In this document: in pieces, positions 6,680-6,963 of the stretch
Position numbering within the stretch: the stretch's first letter is position 1
Layout: every line of letters begins with the position of its first letter
Assembly: GCA_013811975.1 (NCBI GenBank)
Contig: JACCUF010000376.1
Location: 1 to 6,963, forward strand
Direction: 5' to 3'
Origin: Geodermatophilaceae bacterium
GTDB lineage: Bacteria; Actinomycetota; Actinomycetes; Mycobacteriales; Geodermatophilaceae
Length of the DNA: 6,963 nucleotides
Notes under the pieces: model-generated
The model's database searches: none
What the model saw: the letters and a program-made list of their open reading frames with translations, nothing else
Told to the model about the DNA's origin: nothing
Program-made: the position numbers and the translations under genes

Positions 6680-6685
6680 TAGCGT
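6680..6685 (+). promoter_or_regulatory. Possible -10 element (TAGCGT) of a leaderless promoter
   Basis: TAGCGT fits the TAnnnT pattern of actinobacterial -10 elements and lies seven bases before the ATG at 6693. Transcription would then start at or next to the start codon. No Shine-Dalgarno precedes that ATG, which agrees with leaderless translation. No convincing -35 is seen. This is a short motif and could be chance. Confidence 0.35.
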
Positions 6686-6692
6686 GCCAAGC

Positions 6693-6828
6693 ATGGCCGA
6701 CGGTGAGGTTCCCCGAGGCGGGGGTCCGAGTCGGGACGAACTGACCGTTTCCGCGCCGTCGCAGGTCAAGCCCGAGTCGCTTCGAGGCTTCCGAGCGCAA
6801 CTGACCAAGGGCAAAGACGCCGTGGATC
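6693..6828 (+). pseudogene. N-terminal fragment of an unrecognised gene, apparently interrupted by the IS3-family element
   Basis: The ATG at 6693 opens a frame of about 45 codons (MADGEVPRGGGPSRDEL... to ...GKDAVD) up to the proposed IS boundary. The frame then runs 12 codons into the element and stops at TGA 6864-6866, giving a chimeric 57-residue product. The native part begins with a Gly/Pro-rich disordered stretch, followed by a likely amphipathic helix (VKPESLRGFRAQLTKGKDAVD). I do not recognise the family. The pattern 'V.pe.Lr.f...L..g.dAv' loosely resembles the first helix of small ESX/WXG100-type proteins, but this is only a guess. In some actinobacteria glnE lies beside glnA2 on this strand, but the fragment does not look like a GlnE N-terminus. 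A GTG at 6684 could add three residues. If the IS end is instead at 6844, five more residues are native. Confidence 0.5.
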
Positions 6829-6854
6829 TGAACCGCCCCGGCGTGTCCGGAGAC
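6829..6854. repeat. Candidate terminal inverted repeat of the IS3-family element
   Basis: The stretch starts TGAACCGCCCCGG and continues with TGTCCGGAGACT up to the transposase stop codon. A TG...CA end, close to the transposase stop and rich in G/C, is typical of IS3-family right ends, and the motif resembles actinobacterial IS3-type termini as I remember them. The exact edge is uncertain: TGTCCGG at 6844 is an alternative. The partner repeat is outside the window, so it cannot be confirmed here. Confidence 0.6.
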
Positions 6855-6963
6855 TTAGGTGGTTGAGACCCCAGCTCCGGTCTGGGCTGAGTGTTGACGG
6901 TAGTAGATCTGCTCGTATTCGACGGGCGGCATGTCGAAACAGGCCGAGTGCAGGCGGCGGTGG
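6855..6963 (-). CDS. IS3-family transposase (OrfB, rve integrase core), C-terminal 35 residues only
   Basis: Reading the minus strand from 6962, the frame gives HRRLHSACFDMPPVEYEQIY and then YRQHSAQTGAGVSTT, with a TAA stop at 6855-6857. 'RRLHSA....PPVEYE..YY' is the conserved C-terminus of IS3-family OrfB DDE transposases, just after the catalytic domain. The catalytic DDE residues and the orfA/orfB frameshift site are outside the window, so activity cannot be judged. The gene ends about 26 bases from the proposed IS terminus, as usual for this family. Confidence 0.88.
   Translation of the reverse strand, partial: HRRLHSACFDMPPVEYEQIYYRQHSAQTGAGVSTT

Larger units (their letters stand above)
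6829..6963 (-). mobile_element. Right end of an IS3-family insertion sequence (continues beyond the window)
   Basis: The last 135 bases hold the 3' end of a transposase gene on the minus strand and, beyond its stop, a candidate terminal inverted repeat whose outer edge is TG at 6829 on the plus strand (CA on the minus strand, as in IS3-family ends). The left end, the rest of orfA/orfB and the partner target duplication lie to the right of the window. The element separates the fragment starting at 6693 from its continuation. Confidence 0.75.

Noticed and set aside
6684..6866. Intact small protein of 57-60 residues
   Set aside because: Its last residues come from sequence that looks like an IS3-family end, so a truncated gene is the simpler reading; an intact small gene is not fully excluded.

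Overview
This is a high-GC stretch of actinobacterial chromosome. Protein similarity supports that: the L,D-transpeptidase looks like mycobacterial LdtMt2, the glutamine synthetase is the actinobacterial GlnA2 type, and PanB has the length and motifs seen in Mycobacterium and Streptomyces. Start codons and Shine-Dalgarno sequences fit as well. The genus cannot be fixed from the window. Most of it is ordinary conserved housekeeping DNA; the only clearly accessory part is the last ~135 bases.

Layout from left to right. (1) 1-684 (+): the 5'-truncated gene of a BtuF-like, helical-backbone metal/cobalamin receptor. (2) 707-3333 (-): a two-gene unit, nadE (glutamine-dependent NAD+ synthetase) followed by panB (ketopantoate hydroxymethyltransferase), 47 bases apart, with a strong ribosome binding site before panB. 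(3) 3334-3534: a divergent control region of about 200 bases. (4) 3535-4803 (+): a class 2 L,D-transpeptidase lipoprotein. (5) 4914-6254 (+): a GlnA2-type glutamine synthetase with a GTAAC-n6-GTAAC direct repeat just upstream. (6) 6286-6648 (-): a small cupin gene, convergent with glnA2. (7) 6693-6828 (+): the start of an unrecognised gene that appears to be cut off by an insertion sequence. (8) 6829-6963: the right end of an IS3-family element, with the last 35 codons of its transposase on the minus strand.

How the genes relate: nadE and panB make two cofactors (NAD and the pantothenate part of CoA). NadE uses glutamine as its nitrogen donor, and glnA2 encodes a glutamine-synthetase-fold ligase. 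Neighbourhoods in which panB, nadE, glnA2 and glnE lie near each other are familiar from actinobacteria. GlnA2 is non-canonical at some substrate-site positions, which fits family knowledge that some GlnA2 proteins ligate glutamate to polyamines. The L,D-transpeptidase is a separate cell-envelope function. I found no tRNA, rRNA, CRISPR array or defence system, and no convincing undescribed system. The points most worth checking are the direct-repeat operator before glnA2 and the gene interrupted by the IS element.
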